Positions 11,888-20,749 are shown, counted from the first letter of the stretch. The stretch: DNA of 64,000 bases from Cognatazoarcus sp050303815 (GCA_050303815.1 JBNLCM010000060.1:1-64000), one strand, 5' to 3'. Numbers and translations: made by a program. Notes: generated from the letters alone by a model not told the origin.

Positions 11888-12738
11888 GCGGTGCAGCGGT
11901 CCGTCAGGCGCCGGGTTGCGAAGGCCGTCACGTCGTCAACGAAGCGCTCGCGTGACCACAGGTGCGGCGAGTGATCCACCCCCTCGTAGATCCGGAGCCG
12001 CGCGTCGGGGATCGCATCGCGCACATAGTGTGCCGTCTCGCGCGTGTAGAAGTTGCTCTCGCTGCCGTACACCAGCAGCACGGGAATGCCGATGGCAGGC
12101 AGGACATCCCGATAGTCGGCGGCGGTCAGGCTGGCCCAGCAGTCGATCAGCGGCTTTGCGCGCAACCTGCGCATGCGCTGGCGGAAAACGTCGATCGAGT
12201 CGCCATTCTCCAGGTAGCGACGGCGGGCCCGCACGTTCAGCCCGTCCGCGCCGAGACGCAGGACAGCCTCGGCGAAGTCCCGCTCCAGCTCGCGCATGAA
12301 CACGACGTTGCGTTCCCAGTCGAAGCGCGAGTAGATGCCATGGGGCCACTCGTCGTCCGTCACGAGCTTGGGTGACTGGTCGATCAGGACCGCCTGGGAG
12401 AGTCGCTCGCTGCCGTGGTCGCGCAGGTACTGCCAGAGGGTCAGCACCCCCATGGAGTGGCCGACCACGACGGCGTCGCGCAGGTCGAAGTGGGTCATCA
12501 GGTTGTCGAGGTCACGCGCCATCCGCTGCACGGTAGGGACCGTCGTGGTGCGGAGTTCATGCCCGCCGTGCGCGCGGGCATCCCAGCGGATGACACGATG
12601 GTCACGGGAAAAGGCCTCGACGAACGGGTTCCAGTCCCGGTGGGTGGATGTCCAGCCGTGCAGCATGACCATCGGGCGTCCGTCGCCACTGGCGGCGAAA
12701 TGAATGGCTTCGCCATCGTCCGCGATGAAGTGGTCCAT
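11884..12738 (-). CDS. Alpha/beta hydrolase
   Basis: A 284-residue soluble alpha/beta-hydrolase. HGWTS (27-31) forms the oxyanion loop and VGHSMG the nucleophile elbow with Ser95. An Asp in LVYGSESN-type context and the His of DHSPHLW near residue 263 probably complete the triad. The C-terminal lid is Arg-rich. Substrate cannot be told; relatives include epoxide hydrolases, haloperoxidase-like enzymes and esterases. The ATG at 12738 (MDHFIADDG) has GAGG eight bases upstream. Its last codon overlaps the GTG start of the thioredoxin-like gene. The open frame continuing upstream is the antisense of the lipoprotein gene spacing and is rejected. Confidence 0.88.
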   Translation of the reverse strand: MDHFIADDGEAIHFAASGDGRPMVMLHGWTSTHRDWNPFVEAFSRDHRVIRWDARAHGGHELRTTTVPTVQRMARDLDNLMTHFDLRDAVVVGHSMGVLTLWQYLRDHGSERLSQAVLIDQSPKLVTDDEWPHGIYSRFDWERNVVFMRELERDFAEAVLRLGADGLNVRARRRYLENGDSIDVFRQRMRRLRAKPLIDCWASLTAADYRDVLPAIGIPVLLVYGSESNFYTRETAHYVRDAIPDARLRIYEGVDHSPHLWSRERFVDDVTAFATRRLTDRCTA

Positions 12739-12832
12739 TGGGGGAGCCTCTCGAATTCTGTCTTTGTGCGGTGCAGTATAGAGGCTCGAATTTGGATTCG
12801 CCCAGCCTGTGGCTGAAACAATCCGTGAACCA

Positions 12833-12875
12833 CCGCACGTGCCACGGCGCGGGTATTGCGCCGCGGCACGTGCGG
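12833..12875. repeat. Strong nested inverted repeat between two minus-strand genes
   Basis: CCGCACGTGCC (12833-12843) is perfectly complementary to GGCACGTGCGG (12865-12875). A second stem GGCGC/GCGCC (12846-12850 with 12858-12862) nests inside. It lies just downstream of the SmpA-like lipoprotein and before the hydrolase, where a transcription terminator would be expected, but there is no clear T tract on the minus strand. Confidence 0.45.
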
Positions 12876-12884
12876 CTTGCGGAG

Positions 12885-13379
12885 TCAGAAGAAGTCCGCG
12901 TCGGGGGGGAAAACGTAGGTCTGGCTGGTGCGCACCACCACGTCGTCGCGGAAGTGAACGTTGAACAGCGTGGCGACGCCGGGACCGGTGCTGTTGTCCA
13001 CGTTCCAGTCCCACACCTCTTCGCCCGACAGGGAGAAGAATTCGACGGAGCGGTGGCGCCCGAGCGTCCGGGCCACGTCGTCCTTGCTCATGCCCGGCTG
13101 GACCTTCGCCAGGCCCGCGGGCGCCAGCGCGTCCTCGACGGAGACCAGCCGCCCGCCCGCGTCGAGGCGCACCATCAGGCACGAGATGCCGAAGGGCTGC
13201 GTCGGATACTCAAGGGTCTCACCACCGTCCGGATCGGACCAGCGACGGTAGGGAGGGCCGGCTGCGGCGATCACATCTGCCTCGTTCGCCTGACCAGGGG
13301 GTAGCAGGGCGACCTTCGGCGTGAACGCGCAGCCGAGCACTGCGAGAGACAGACAGCAGGCAACCAGGTTCCTGAGCAT
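12885..13379 (-). CDS. SmpA/BamE-like outer membrane lipoprotein (paralogue 1)
   Basis: A 164-residue lipoprotein: basic N-terminus, hydrophobic core and lipobox VLGC with Cys17. The mature part has two copies of a SmpA/OmlA-like beta-alpha unit. The first is in AAGPPYRRWSDPDGGETLEY, and the second starts with VQPGMSKDDVARTLGRHRSV and continues to EEVWDWNV. The second unit is nearly the same as in the lipoprotein at 20212-20694, so the two genes are paralogues. The ATG at 13379 is preferred (GGAG seven bases upstream) over the one at 13391. Envelope assembly or stability is the likely role by family; no partner is adjacent. Confidence 0.8.
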   Translation of the reverse strand: MLRNLVACCLSLAVLGCAFTPKVALLPPGQANEADVIAAAGPPYRRWSDPDGGETLEYPTQPFGISCLMVRLDAGGRLVSVEDALAPAGLAKVQPGMSKDDVARTLGRHRSVEFFSLSGEEVWDWNVDNSTGPGVATLFNVHFRDDVVVRTSQTYVFPPDADFF

Positions 13380-13507
13380 CGCGATCTCCATTGCGCCGGC
13401 AACATGCCATGCGGGCGAACCACCCGCCCGTGCCCCGGTCGGATTATGCTGAACGCCCGTGTCGTTGACAGCGACAGGCGCGACAACATTCCCGACAGGA
13501 GACACCG

Positions 13508-13888
13508 ATGATTGCCTACTGCACCCTGGGCACCCGCGACATGGCGCGTGCCACCGCCTTCTACGACGCCCTGCTGGCCGAACTGGGCGCGCAACGCGTG
13601 ATCGACTGGGACCGCATGGTTGCCTGGGGCAACGCCCCCGGCACGCCGATGCTGTCCGTGGTGCTGCCCTACGACGGCCGCGAGGCGACGGCCGGCAATG
13701 GCACCATGGTTGCCCTCTCGGTCGGATCGCCCGACGTGGCCCGCCGCATGCATGCCAAGGCGCTGGAGATGGGGGGCAGCGACGAAGGCGCCCCGGGGCC
13801 GCGAATCGAAGGCCAGTTCTACTGCGCCTACTTCCGCGACCCGGACGGCAACAAGCTGAATCTCTTCTGCATGAACCCCGCAACGTGA
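13508..13888 (+). CDS. VOC family (glyoxalase/bleomycin-resistance fold) protein
   Basis: A 126-residue single-unit vicinal oxygen chelate protein: it begins MIAYCTLGTRDMARATAFYDALL and ends with FRDPDGNKLNLFC, the two conserved metal-site strands of the fold. Such short members are metal-dependent lyases, isomerases or binding proteins and the substrate is unpredictable. It is 10 bases upstream of the transporter gene on the same strand and may be co-transcribed with it. Confidence 0.88.
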   Translation: MIAYCTLGTRDMARATAFYDALLAELGAQRVIDWDRMVAWGNAPGTPMLSVVLPYDGREATAGNGTMVALSVGSPDVARRMHAKALEMGGSDEGAPGPRIEGQFYCAYFRDPDGNKLNLFCMNPAT

Positions 13889-13898
13889 TCCGGCGCAG

Positions 13899-15140
13899 AT
13901 GAACGAGCGGGCCGGCGTCGTCGCTTGGGTGCCGACCCTGTTGTCGGGCGCCCTCTTCTGTACCCTGCTGGCCAGCTACTATTTGATCCGCCCGCTTCGC
14001 GACGAGCTGGCGGTCCACGCCGGCGTTGGCCAGTTGCCCTGGACCTTCACGGCGACCTTCGTGACGATGCTCGCCGCTGTGCCGATCTATGGCGCGCTGC
14101 TGAGTCGCTGGCCGACGCGTCGTGTTCTCCCCGCCGTCTATCTGTTCTTTGCTGCCAGCCTGCTGGCCTTTGCCGTCGCGCTGTCGCTGCCCGCGCTGGC
14201 TCCGGCGGCCGGTCCGGCCTTTTTCGTCTGGGTCAGTGTCTTCAATCTCTTCGTCGTGTCGGTATTCTGGAGCCTGATGGCCGACCTTCACGACGACGCC
14301 TCGGCCCGCCGCGGTTTCGGCCGGATCGCGGCCGGAGGCAGCGTGGGCGCCATCGCGGGACCTCTGCTCGCCCTTGGCCTGGGCCGCTGGCTGGGAACCG
14401 GTGCCCTGTTGCCCGCCGCGGCCGCCCTCCTGGTCCTCGCGGCCGGGTTGCTCATCGTCCTGCGACGCGGGTGCACCGGCCAGCGCGCGCGCGCCGAGGT
14501 GCTGGGCGGCTGCGCCCTGGATGGCTTGCGCGCCCTTGGCGCGAATGCGTACCTGGCGGGCATCGGTGGATGGCTGCTGCTGTATTCCGGGCTGTCGACC
14601 CTGCTCTACTTTGCGCAGACCGACATCGTCGGCCGCGCGATCGCGGACCGGGGCGCGCGTACCGACCTGTTCGCCGCGATGGATCTGACCGTCAATACAC
14701 TGACGCTGCTGGGACAGCTCTTCGTGGCGGGAAGGATGATGTCGCGGCTGGGCAGCGGCCTGGTCCTGGCCCTGCTGCCCCTGGTCAGCCTGGTCGGCTT
14801 CGGCGCGCTGCTGCTGTGGCCAACGCTGGCCGTCGTCGTACTCGTCCAGGTGGCGCGTCGATGCACCAATTTCGCGTTCTCCCGCCCTGCGCGGGAGACC
14901 CTGTTCACCGTGGTCTCGCCAGCGGACCGCTACAAGGCCAAGGGGGTGATCGATACCGTCGTCTATCGCGGTGGCGATGCCCTGTCGGGCTGGCTGCACG
15001 GTGCTTTCCTGGCCTTGGGTCTCGGTCTGGCGGGCATCTCGGCCGTGGCTCTGCCGCTGGCCGGTGCGTGGCTCTGGCTGTCCCTCCGGCTGGGCCGGAC
15101 ACAACGGCGGCTGGCGGCCTCCCGGGAGACGGCTTCGTGA
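13899..15140 (+). CDS. Npt1/Npt2-type (NTP/NDP exchange-like) membrane transporter
   Basis: A 413-residue protein with about 11-12 membrane segments. The N-terminal SYYLIRPLRDELAV motif and the VFWSLMADLHDD segment are typical of the free-living bacterial branch of the ATP/ADP translocase (TLC) family, related to the MFS fold. Solutes carried by this branch outside intracellular parasites are unknown. Its TGA stop overlaps the GTG start of the next gene (GTGA), which couples it to a Tat-exported aldo/keto reductase. Confidence 0.85.
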   Translation: MNERAGVVAWVPTLLSGALFCTLLASYYLIRPLRDELAVHAGVGQLPWTFTATFVTMLAAVPIYGALLSRWPTRRVLPAVYLFFAASLLAFAVALSLPALAPAAGPAFFVWVSVFNLFVVSVFWSLMADLHDDASARRGFGRIAAGGSVGAIAGPLLALGLGRWLGTGALLPAAAALLVLAAGLLIVLRRGCTGQRARAEVLGGCALDGLRALGANAYLAGIGGWLLLYSGLSTLLYFAQTDIVGRAIADRGARTDLFAAMDLTVNTLTLLGQLFVAGRMMSRLGSGLVLALLPLVSLVGFGALLLWPTLAVVVLVQVARRCTNFAFSRPARETLFTVVSPADRYKAKGVIDTVVYRGGDALSGWLHGAFLALGLGLAGISAVALPLAGAWLWLSLRLGRTQRRLAASRETAS

Positions 15141-16072
15141 CAGACCCCCCGAGCTCGTACCGCCGCCGACACCTGCTCGGTGCCCTGGCGGCCGCACCGG
15201 CCCTGCCCCTGACGCGGGTGGCCCGGGCCGACAGCGCGGCGCTGGAGAGGCGCACGGTTCCGGCCAGCGGTGCGCGTTTGCCGGTGGTCGGCCTCGGCAC
15301 TTACCGAAGCTTCGATGTCGGCCCATCGGAGGACGAGCGCGCCCCCATCCGGGAGGTCTTGCGCCGCTTCGTCGCCTCCGGGGGCCGGGTCATTGACAGC
15401 TCGCCCATGTACGGCCGCTCCGAGGAGACGATCGGCCAGCTGGCGAGCGAGCTGGGCGTGGGCGACCGCCTGTTCCACGCCACCAAGGTCTGGACCGCCG
15501 GGCGCGACGAGGGCATGGCCCAGATGGACCGGAGCTTCTCGCGCATGCGCGTCAAGCAGATGGACCTGATGCAGGTCCATAACCTGCTCGACGTGGACAC
15601 CCACCTCGAAACCCTCCGGCGCTGGCGCGCCGAGGGTCGCGTCCGGCATGTCGGCGTGACCCACTATCACGCGGGTGCCTACGATGCACTGGCCGAGGTC
15701 CTGCGGCGGGACGGGATCGATTTTGTCCAGCTCAACTTCTCGATTCTCGAGCGTGAAGCCGCGCGCCGCCTGCTCCCGCTGGCCGCGGATCGGGGCGTGG
15801 CGGTGCTAGTGAACCGGCCGTTCGCCCAAGGTGGGCTGTTTCGCCGGGTTCGCGGGCAGGTCCTGCCCGCGTGGGCGGCAGACTTCGGTGCCGCCAGCTG
15901 GGCGCAGTTCTTCCTCAAGTTCATCCTGGGCCACCCGGCGGTCACCTGTGTGATCCCGGCGACCGGAAAGCCGAAACACCTGGATGACAACATGGGCGCC
16001 GCCAGCGGACCCTGGCCCGATGCACCGACACGCGAGCGAATGTGGCGATGGGTCGAGGCCCTGCCCCGATGA
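15137..16072 (+). CDS. Tat-exported aldo/keto reductase
   Basis: A 311-residue protein. A twin-arginine signal (YRRRHLLGALAAAPALPL) occupies the first 30 or so residues, then an aldo/keto reductase barrel begins at LPVVGLGTYRSF. Catalytic Asp and Tyr lie in IDSSPMYGRSEETIG, Lys in HATKVW and His in LMQVHNL; IPATGKPKHLDDN is the C-terminal nucleotide-binding region. Export of an NAD(P)-dependent enzyme through Tat fits a protein folded with its cofactor. GTG start overlaps the transporter stop by four bases. Substrate unknown. Confidence 0.88.
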   Translation: MTDPPSSYRRRHLLGALAAAPALPLTRVARADSAALERRTVPASGARLPVVGLGTYRSFDVGPSEDERAPIREVLRRFVASGGRVIDSSPMYGRSEETIGQLASELGVGDRLFHATKVWTAGRDEGMAQMDRSFSRMRVKQMDLMQVHNLLDVDTHLETLRRWRAEGRVRHVGVTHYHAGAYDALAEVLRRDGIDFVQLNFSILEREAARRLLPLAADRGVAVLVNRPFAQGGLFRRVRGQVLPAWAADFGAASWAQFFLKFILGHPAVTCVIPATGKPKHLDDNMGAASGPWPDAPTRERMWRWVEALPR

Positions 16073-16168
16073 CGGTCGCTATACGGCTCAAGAAACGCGC
16101 CAGGATGCCGCAGTAATTCGCTCCGGCCCCTGGTCGGCCGACACCGCACGAATAACCAACAAGAACCG

Positions 16169-17800
16169 ATGTCGAACATCCCGGCTGTCCTGGACGATCA
16201 TCTGTCGTCGCTCGCGCTGTGCTGGCGGGGCTACCGCGAGCGCGGCAGCTTCGATGATTTTGTCGAGTTCACGCTGGCCATCAATTGTGTCGCCGAGCAC
16301 CTGGCCCACCTCAAGCTGCCGGGTCTGCTGCGCCAGTGCCAGGGTCTCGAGAGTGCGGCCATCGGATTGTTCGGCGATCGCGACAGCCATCCGGTGGCCG
16401 CCGATTGCCTGCACGCCCTCGAGCGCCAGCTCGACACCCTGGTCCGCTCGATCGACCTCGCGCGTCCGCCAGTCCGAACCCCGCGCCCCAACCAGCAGAC
16501 CGCCCCCCTCGGCGTGCGCGCCAGCGCCTGGTCGTCGCCCCATGCCGCCTGGATGGTCTGCGATGCCGGCCTGCCCTGGGCCCGCGGGCTGCAGGAGCAA
16601 CTCGAGTTCTTCGGCTTTGGCGTCCGGCGTTTCGGATGGCGTGATGCCCCGCCCGCCGGCGACCCGCCGCTCGCGATCCTGTTCATGCCCGGGCCGGGCG
16701 CCTACGGTCAGGACGAGCTGGCAACCGTGCGACGGCTGCGCGAGGCGCAGCCGACCAGCCAATGCTTCTGTCTCGGGGCGGAGCGCACCCTGGCAACCCT
16801 CGTCGAGCTGCTGCGTGCCGGCGCCGATGTCACCCTGGGAGGCGATGCCCACACCGCGTCGGTCATTGAACGCATGCTCGACCTGCTGCAGGCGCGGGAT
16901 CGGGCCCCCTACCGCGTCCTGATCGTCGAGGATTCACCTACCGCGGTCGCGATGGTGCGGCGCGCGCTGAGCAACAAAGCCATCGACAGCGATGCCATCC
17001 GCGATCCGCGCCATCTCCTCGACGCCGTCTCGCGCTACCAGCCCGACCTGATCCTGATGGACATGTACATGCCCCACTGCACCGGGGTCGAGGCCACGCG
17101 CGTGCTGCGACAGATTCCCGCTTACCAGTCGCTGCCGGTGGTGTATCTGTCGTCAGAGCAGGAGGTCGCGATGCAGATCGAGGCCCTGCGCCTGGGGGGC
17201 GACCAGTTCCTGACCAAGCCGGTCAATCCCATCCTGCTGGCGGCCGTGGTGAACAACAAGATCGAACGTTTCCGCGAGATGCAACGCTCCGGACTGCACG
17301 ACAGCCTGACGGGCCTCTACAACCACTCGGCGATCAAGAGCCAGTTCAAACAGCTGCTGGCTGCGGGGCGGCCGGGCGGTGACGCCCTGTGCGTGGCGAT
17401 GCTGGACATCGACCATTTCAAGGCAGTCAACGACACCTACGGGCACCCGGTCGGCGATCAGGTGATCCGCAGCCTGGCCTGGTTGCTCAAGGGCCGGCTG
17501 CGCAGCAGTGACCTGATCGGTCGCTATGGCGGGGAAGAATTCATGGTCGTGTTGCCCGGCGCGAGTCCCGACCAGGCCCACGCGGTGCTCGACCGCATCC
17601 GTGAAGACTTCGCGACCTTGCCCCATGCCCACGCGGGCGGCGCCCTGTTCGCCACCTTCAGCGCCGGCGTGGCCTGCTGCGCCGCCGCCGACGGGAGCGC
17701 CGATGCCTTGACCCACAGCGCCGACGAGGCCCTGCTCGAGGCCAAGCGCCAGGGACGCAACCGGGTCACCCTCGGCGAACGACAGGTCCACAGATCCTAG
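16169..17800 (+). CDS. Response regulator-diguanylate cyclase (receiver-GGDEF)
   Basis: A 543-residue soluble signalling protein. Residues 1-250 form an uncharacterised helical region followed by a degenerate receiver-like part (WMVCDAGLPWARGLQEQL onward). A canonical receiver spans about 250-370 with phosphoacceptor Asp298 in ILMDMYMP and Lys in FLTKPVNP. The GGDEF domain (about 380-535) carries the active GGEEF at 454-458 and an RSSD inhibitory site five residues before it. It should make cyclic di-GMP on phosphorylation and be product-inhibited. No kinase is adjacent. Its stop overlaps the convergent small gene through CTAG. Confidence 0.93.
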   Translation: MSNIPAVLDDHLSSLALCWRGYRERGSFDDFVEFTLAINCVAEHLAHLKLPGLLRQCQGLESAAIGLFGDRDSHPVAADCLHALERQLDTLVRSIDLARPPVRTPRPNQQTAPLGVRASAWSSPHAAWMVCDAGLPWARGLQEQLEFFGFGVRRFGWRDAPPAGDPPLAILFMPGPGAYGQDELATVRRLREAQPTSQCFCLGAERTLATLVELLRAGADVTLGGDAHTASVIERMLDLLQARDRAPYRVLIVEDSPTAVAMVRRALSNKAIDSDAIRDPRHLLDAVSRYQPDLILMDMYMPHCTGVEATRVLRQIPAYQSLPVVYLSSEQEVAMQIEALRLGGDQFLTKPVNPILLAAVVNNKIERFREMQRSGLHDSLTGLYNHSAIKSQFKQLLAAGRPGGDALCVAMLDIDHFKAVNDTYGHPVGDQVIRSLAWLLKGRLRSSDLIGRYGGEEFMVVLPGASPDQAHAVLDRIREDFATLPHAHAGGALFATFSAGVACCAAADGSADALTHSADEALLEAKRQGRNRVTLGERQVHRS

Positions 17801-17985
17801 GTCGCCCCGATGCCCGTCAGGAGCAGGGCAGCACCGGCCAGCGCGCAGGCCGCGGCCAGTGCCACGGCGACCGCGCCGACGCGCGGATCGTGGTGGCGGC
17901 AGTGTGGCGCGCGGCGCTGGCGCCTGGCGATCCATCCCGCCGTGGCGAGGAAGGCGAGGCCGCTCGCTGCCGTCAGCAGGTCCAC
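17797..17985 (-). CDS. Small two-helix membrane protein downstream of ygiQ
   Basis: A 62-residue protein with two hydrophobic helices (LLTAASGLAFLATAGWI and VAVALAAACALAGAALLLTG) joined by an Arg/His-rich loop with one Cys. It begins with GTG two bases after the ygiQ stop (TGAGCGTG), so it is probably translated by re-initiation from the ygiQ message. No family is recognised. The main alternative is that the frame is a non-coding tail. Confidence 0.5.
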   Translation of the reverse strand: MDLLTAASGLAFLATAGWIARRQRRAPHCRHHDPRVGAVAVALAAACALAGAALLLTGIGAT

Positions 17986-17987
17986 GC

Positions 17988-20099
17988 TCAGCGGCCGCCG
18001 CCGCGGGGCCGCCGCGAACCTTGTGCGGGACCGGCTCGCTGGCGCGCGGTCGACCGGTTCGCCGCCGGTCGATCTCCCCGCGGTACCAGCTGGCGTGGGC
18101 CATTGCCGATCAGGTCGGCCCGTCCCATGGCCTTCAGGGCCTCGCGTAGCAGAGGCCAGTTGTCCGGGTCGTGGTAGCGCAGGAAGGCCTTGTGCAGCCG
18201 CCGTTGCCGCCCGCCGCGGATGATCGACACCGCCTCGCCGCCCTTGGCGAGCCGCTTGAGGGGGTTCAGGCCGCTGTGCCACATGGCGGTCGCGAGGGCC
18301 ATCGGCGTCGGCAGGAAATTCTGGACCTGATCGACGCGCAGCCCGTGGCCTTTCAGCCAGAGCGCCAGGTTCAGCATGTCTTCGTCGCTGGTGCCCGGGT
18401 GGGCGGCGATGAAGTAGGGCACCAGGTGCTGCTTCTTGCCGGCGGCCTTCGAGAAGCGCTCGAACATCTCGCGGAACGCGTCGTAGGTACCGATGCCCGG
18501 CTTCATCATCTTCGACAGGGGGCCTGCCTCGGTGTGCTCGGGGGCGATCTTGAGAAGGCCACTGACGTGGTGGGTGACGAGTTCGCGGACGTATTCGGGA
18601 GACCGCACGGCCAGGTCGTAGCGCAGGCCGGAGCCGATTGTGACGCGCTTGACGCCAGGCACCTGGCGCGCCTTGCGGTAGAGCTGGACGAGCGGCGCGT
18701 GGTCGGTGTCGAGGTTCTCGCAAATGCCCGGGTAGACGCAAGAGAGGCGCCGGCAGGCCCGCTCGATCGCGGGGTCCTTGCAGGCCAGCCGGTACATGTT
18801 GGCGGTCGGTCCGCCCAGATCGGTGATCGTGCCCGCGAAGCCGGGGGTGCGGTCGCGGATGGCTTCGATCTCGTTCAGGATCGACGCCTCCGAGCGGCTC
18901 TGGATGATGCGGCCCTCATGCTCGGTAATCGAGCAGAACGTACAGCCGCCAAAGCAGCCGCGCATGATATTCACCGAGAACTTGATCATCTCCCAGGCCG
19001 GAATGTGCGCGTCGCCGTAGGCCGGGTGTGGCCGACGGGCGTAGGCCAGGCCGTAAACGTGGTCCATCTCGTCCGTCGACAGCGGCACGGGTGGTGGATT
19101 GAGCCAGACGTCGCGATCGCCATGGGCCTGGACCAGGGCGCGGGCGTTACCGGGGTTGGACTCCAGGTGGAGGGTACGGGATGCGTGGGCATAACGCACC
19201 GGGTCGAAGCTGACCTGCTCGAAGGACGGCAGCCGGACGACGCTGCGGCTCCGCTCGGCCCGTCGTCGGGCGACCCGCTCGGCGGCGGGCACAAGGCGGA
19301 TCGGCTGAGCGCCGGCCGGCGTCGCCGCCGCGGCAGGCGGCGTGGCATCCGCAGCGTAGGGATCCGGGTGGGGATCGACCCGGCCGGGCAGGTCGACGTC
19401 GGTGGAGTCGATCTCGACCCAGTCGTCGGCAGGCCGCCAGCCTCGCCGCACCATGAAGGCCGTGCCGCGCAGGTCGCGGATCGCGTCGATCGGCTCGCCC
19501 GCGGCCAGGCGGTCGGTCAGGGCGACGAGCGCCCGCTCGGCGTTGCCGTAGAGGAGCAGGTCGGCCTTCGAATCGGGCAGTACCGAGCGACGCACCTTGT
19601 CGGACCAGTAGTCGTAGTGGGCGATGCGCCGCAGGCTCGCCTCGATGCTGCCGATGACGATGGGTCTATCGCTGTAGGCCTCCCGCGCGCGCTGCGCGTA
19701 GACCACCACGGCGCGGTCCGGCCGCCGCCCCGGTTCGGCGCCCGGGGTGTAAGCGTCATCGCTTCGGATCCTGCGATCGGAGGTGTAGCGATTGACCATC
19801 GAGTCCATGTTGCCGGCCGTGATGCCGAAGAACAGTCGCGGCCGCCCCAGGGCGCGGAACGGTTCGGCCGATCGCCAGTCGGGCTGGCTGATGATGCCGA
19901 CCCGATAGCCGCGGGCCTCGAGCAACCGACCAACGAGGGCCATGCCGAAACTCGGATGATCGATATAGGCATCCCCGGTCACGAGGATCACGTCGCAGGC
20001 GTCCCAGCCGAGCGTCGCCATCTCCTGGCGGGACATCGGCAGGAAGGGGGCGGGCCGGACGGCCGGCGCGGCGGCATCGATCGGGGCAGGGCTGTTCAT
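17988..20099 (-). CDS. ygiQ: YgiQ family radical SAM protein
   Basis: A 703-residue iron-sulfur protein with the YgiQ architecture. An N-terminal cobalamin-binding-like domain contains ILVTGDAYIDHPSFG and GIISQPDW. The radical SAM core follows with CFGGCTFC as the CxxxCxxC cluster site, then the conserved EHTEAG and LPTPMALATAMW segments. The C-terminus is a basic disordered tail (Arg/Pro/Gly rich). The reaction is not established for the family. The ATG at 20099 is taken; an in-frame TTG 30 bases upstream has no Shine-Dalgarno. The message may be leaderless, see the promoter entry. Confidence 0.93.
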   Translation of the reverse strand: MNSPAPIDAAAPAVRPAPFLPMSRQEMATLGWDACDVILVTGDAYIDHPSFGMALVGRLLEARGYRVGIISQPDWRSAEPFRALGRPRLFFGITAGNMDSMVNRYTSDRRIRSDDAYTPGAEPGRRPDRAVVVYAQRAREAYSDRPIVIGSIEASLRRIAHYDYWSDKVRRSVLPDSKADLLLYGNAERALVALTDRLAAGEPIDAIRDLRGTAFMVRRGWRPADDWVEIDSTDVDLPGRVDPHPDPYAADATPPAAAATPAGAQPIRLVPAAERVARRRAERSRSVVRLPSFEQVSFDPVRYAHASRTLHLESNPGNARALVQAHGDRDVWLNPPPVPLSTDEMDHVYGLAYARRPHPAYGDAHIPAWEMIKFSVNIMRGCFGGCTFCSITEHEGRIIQSRSEASILNEIEAIRDRTPGFAGTITDLGGPTANMYRLACKDPAIERACRRLSCVYPGICENLDTDHAPLVQLYRKARQVPGVKRVTIGSGLRYDLAVRSPEYVRELVTHHVSGLLKIAPEHTEAGPLSKMMKPGIGTYDAFREMFERFSKAAGKKQHLVPYFIAAHPGTSDEDMLNLALWLKGHGLRVDQVQNFLPTPMALATAMWHSGLNPLKRLAKGGEAVSIIRGGRQRRLHKAFLRYHDPDNWPLLREALKAMGRADLIGNGPRQLVPRGDRPAANRSTARQRAGPAQGSRRPRGGGR

Positions 20100-20105
20100 G
20101 GCCCG

Positions 20106-20111
20106 ATTATA
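20106..20111 (-). promoter_or_regulatory. Perfect -10 box placed for a leaderless ygiQ transcript
   Basis: On the minus strand a consensus TATAAT ends six bases before the ygiQ ATG, so transcription would start at or next to the A of the start codon. There is no Shine-Dalgarno in front of this ATG. A TTGACA lies only 12 bases upstream, too close to serve as the -35 element. Confidence 0.4.
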
Positions 20112-20211
20112 TCCGAGTATTGTTGTCAACTACTGAGGGGAGTTGACCTGGAACCGGCGCCGGGAGCGACCCGAGAACGCAGTTTCCGTGCCCCTCGCCG
20201 CGCTTCCGGGC

Positions 20212-20694
20212 TCAGGGACGCGGTTTGTGGCTGCGGCTGGTTCGCATGACCACGCCAGCCCGATCAAAATGCACGTTGAAGAAGGTCTCGTCGCCGAATT
20301 CGCGGGGGATGTTCCAGTCCCAGACCTCTTCCTGCCTGAGGTCGAATTGCTCGACCGAGCGGTGGCGCCCAAGCAGGCGGCTCACCTGGGCCCGGGTCCA
20401 GCCAGGCTGGATGCGGGCCATGTTGACCTCGGTGATGACCTGTTCGACCGCCTGAACGACCTGGTCGCGCCCGATGGTGATCATGTAGCAGGTGACGCCC
20501 TCGGGCTGTCGGCTGTATTCCCAGGTCACGGTGCCATCTTCATTGCGCCACTCCGTGTTCGGTGCGCCGAGCCGGTCGCGGACCTCGACGGCACGGGTCA
20601 CGCCGGGTCGGATCGCTTCGATATCGAAGACATCGCAGGCGGTGATGCCGAGTACGGACAACAGGCCGCAGAGTGCTCTCAGGATGGATTTCAT
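20212..20694 (-). CDS. SmpA/BamE-like outer membrane lipoprotein (paralogue 2)
   Basis: A 160-residue lipoprotein with signal peptide and lipobox ITAC (Cys20). As in the paralogue at 12885-13379, there are two SmpA-like units. The first begins IRPGVTRAVEVRDRLGAPN. The second begins IQPGWTRAQVSRLLGRHRSV and runs to QEEVWDWNIP and FFNVHFD. The identical LGRHRSVE and EEVWDWN blocks show common descent. BamE-type proteins help outer membrane protein assembly, but these double-unit proteins are not BamE itself. It is divergent from the liv operon. Confidence 0.82.
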   Translation of the reverse strand: MKSILRALCGLLSVLGITACDVFDIEAIRPGVTRAVEVRDRLGAPNTEWRNEDGTVTWEYSRQPEGVTCYMITIGRDQVVQAVEQVITEVNMARIQPGWTRAQVSRLLGRHRSVEQFDLRQEEVWDWNIPREFGDETFFNVHFDRAGVVMRTSRSHKPRP

Positions 20695-20743
20695 GGTGTT
20701 GCCTCCGTCCTCTCCCCAGTCGGCAACGATCTGGCGCGTGGTC

Positions 20744-20749
20744 TAGAAT
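20744..20749 (+). promoter_or_regulatory. Possible -10 element of the liv operon
   Basis: TAGAAT (five of six consensus bases) lies about 90 bases before the first livK start. No convincing -35 is found at the right distance, so the promoter may be activator-dependent. A GGACC/GGTCC hairpin can form in the leader near 20778-20795. Confidence 0.3.

Noticed and set aside
12833..12875. Nested hairpin as a classical Rho-independent terminator
   Set aside because: The stems are strong but no T tract follows on the minus strand, so it is listed as an inverted repeat only.
13380..15326. Minus-strand extension of the SmpA-like lipoprotein frame through the VOC and transporter genes
   Set aside because: The lipoprotein signal and lipobox fix its start at 13379. 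The upstream part is antisense to two clear plus-strand genes.
20106..20129. TTGACA and TATAAT in front of ygiQ as an ordinary sigma70 promoter
   Set aside because: The two hexamers are separated by only 12 bases, too short for sigma70. Only the -10 is retained as a candidate.
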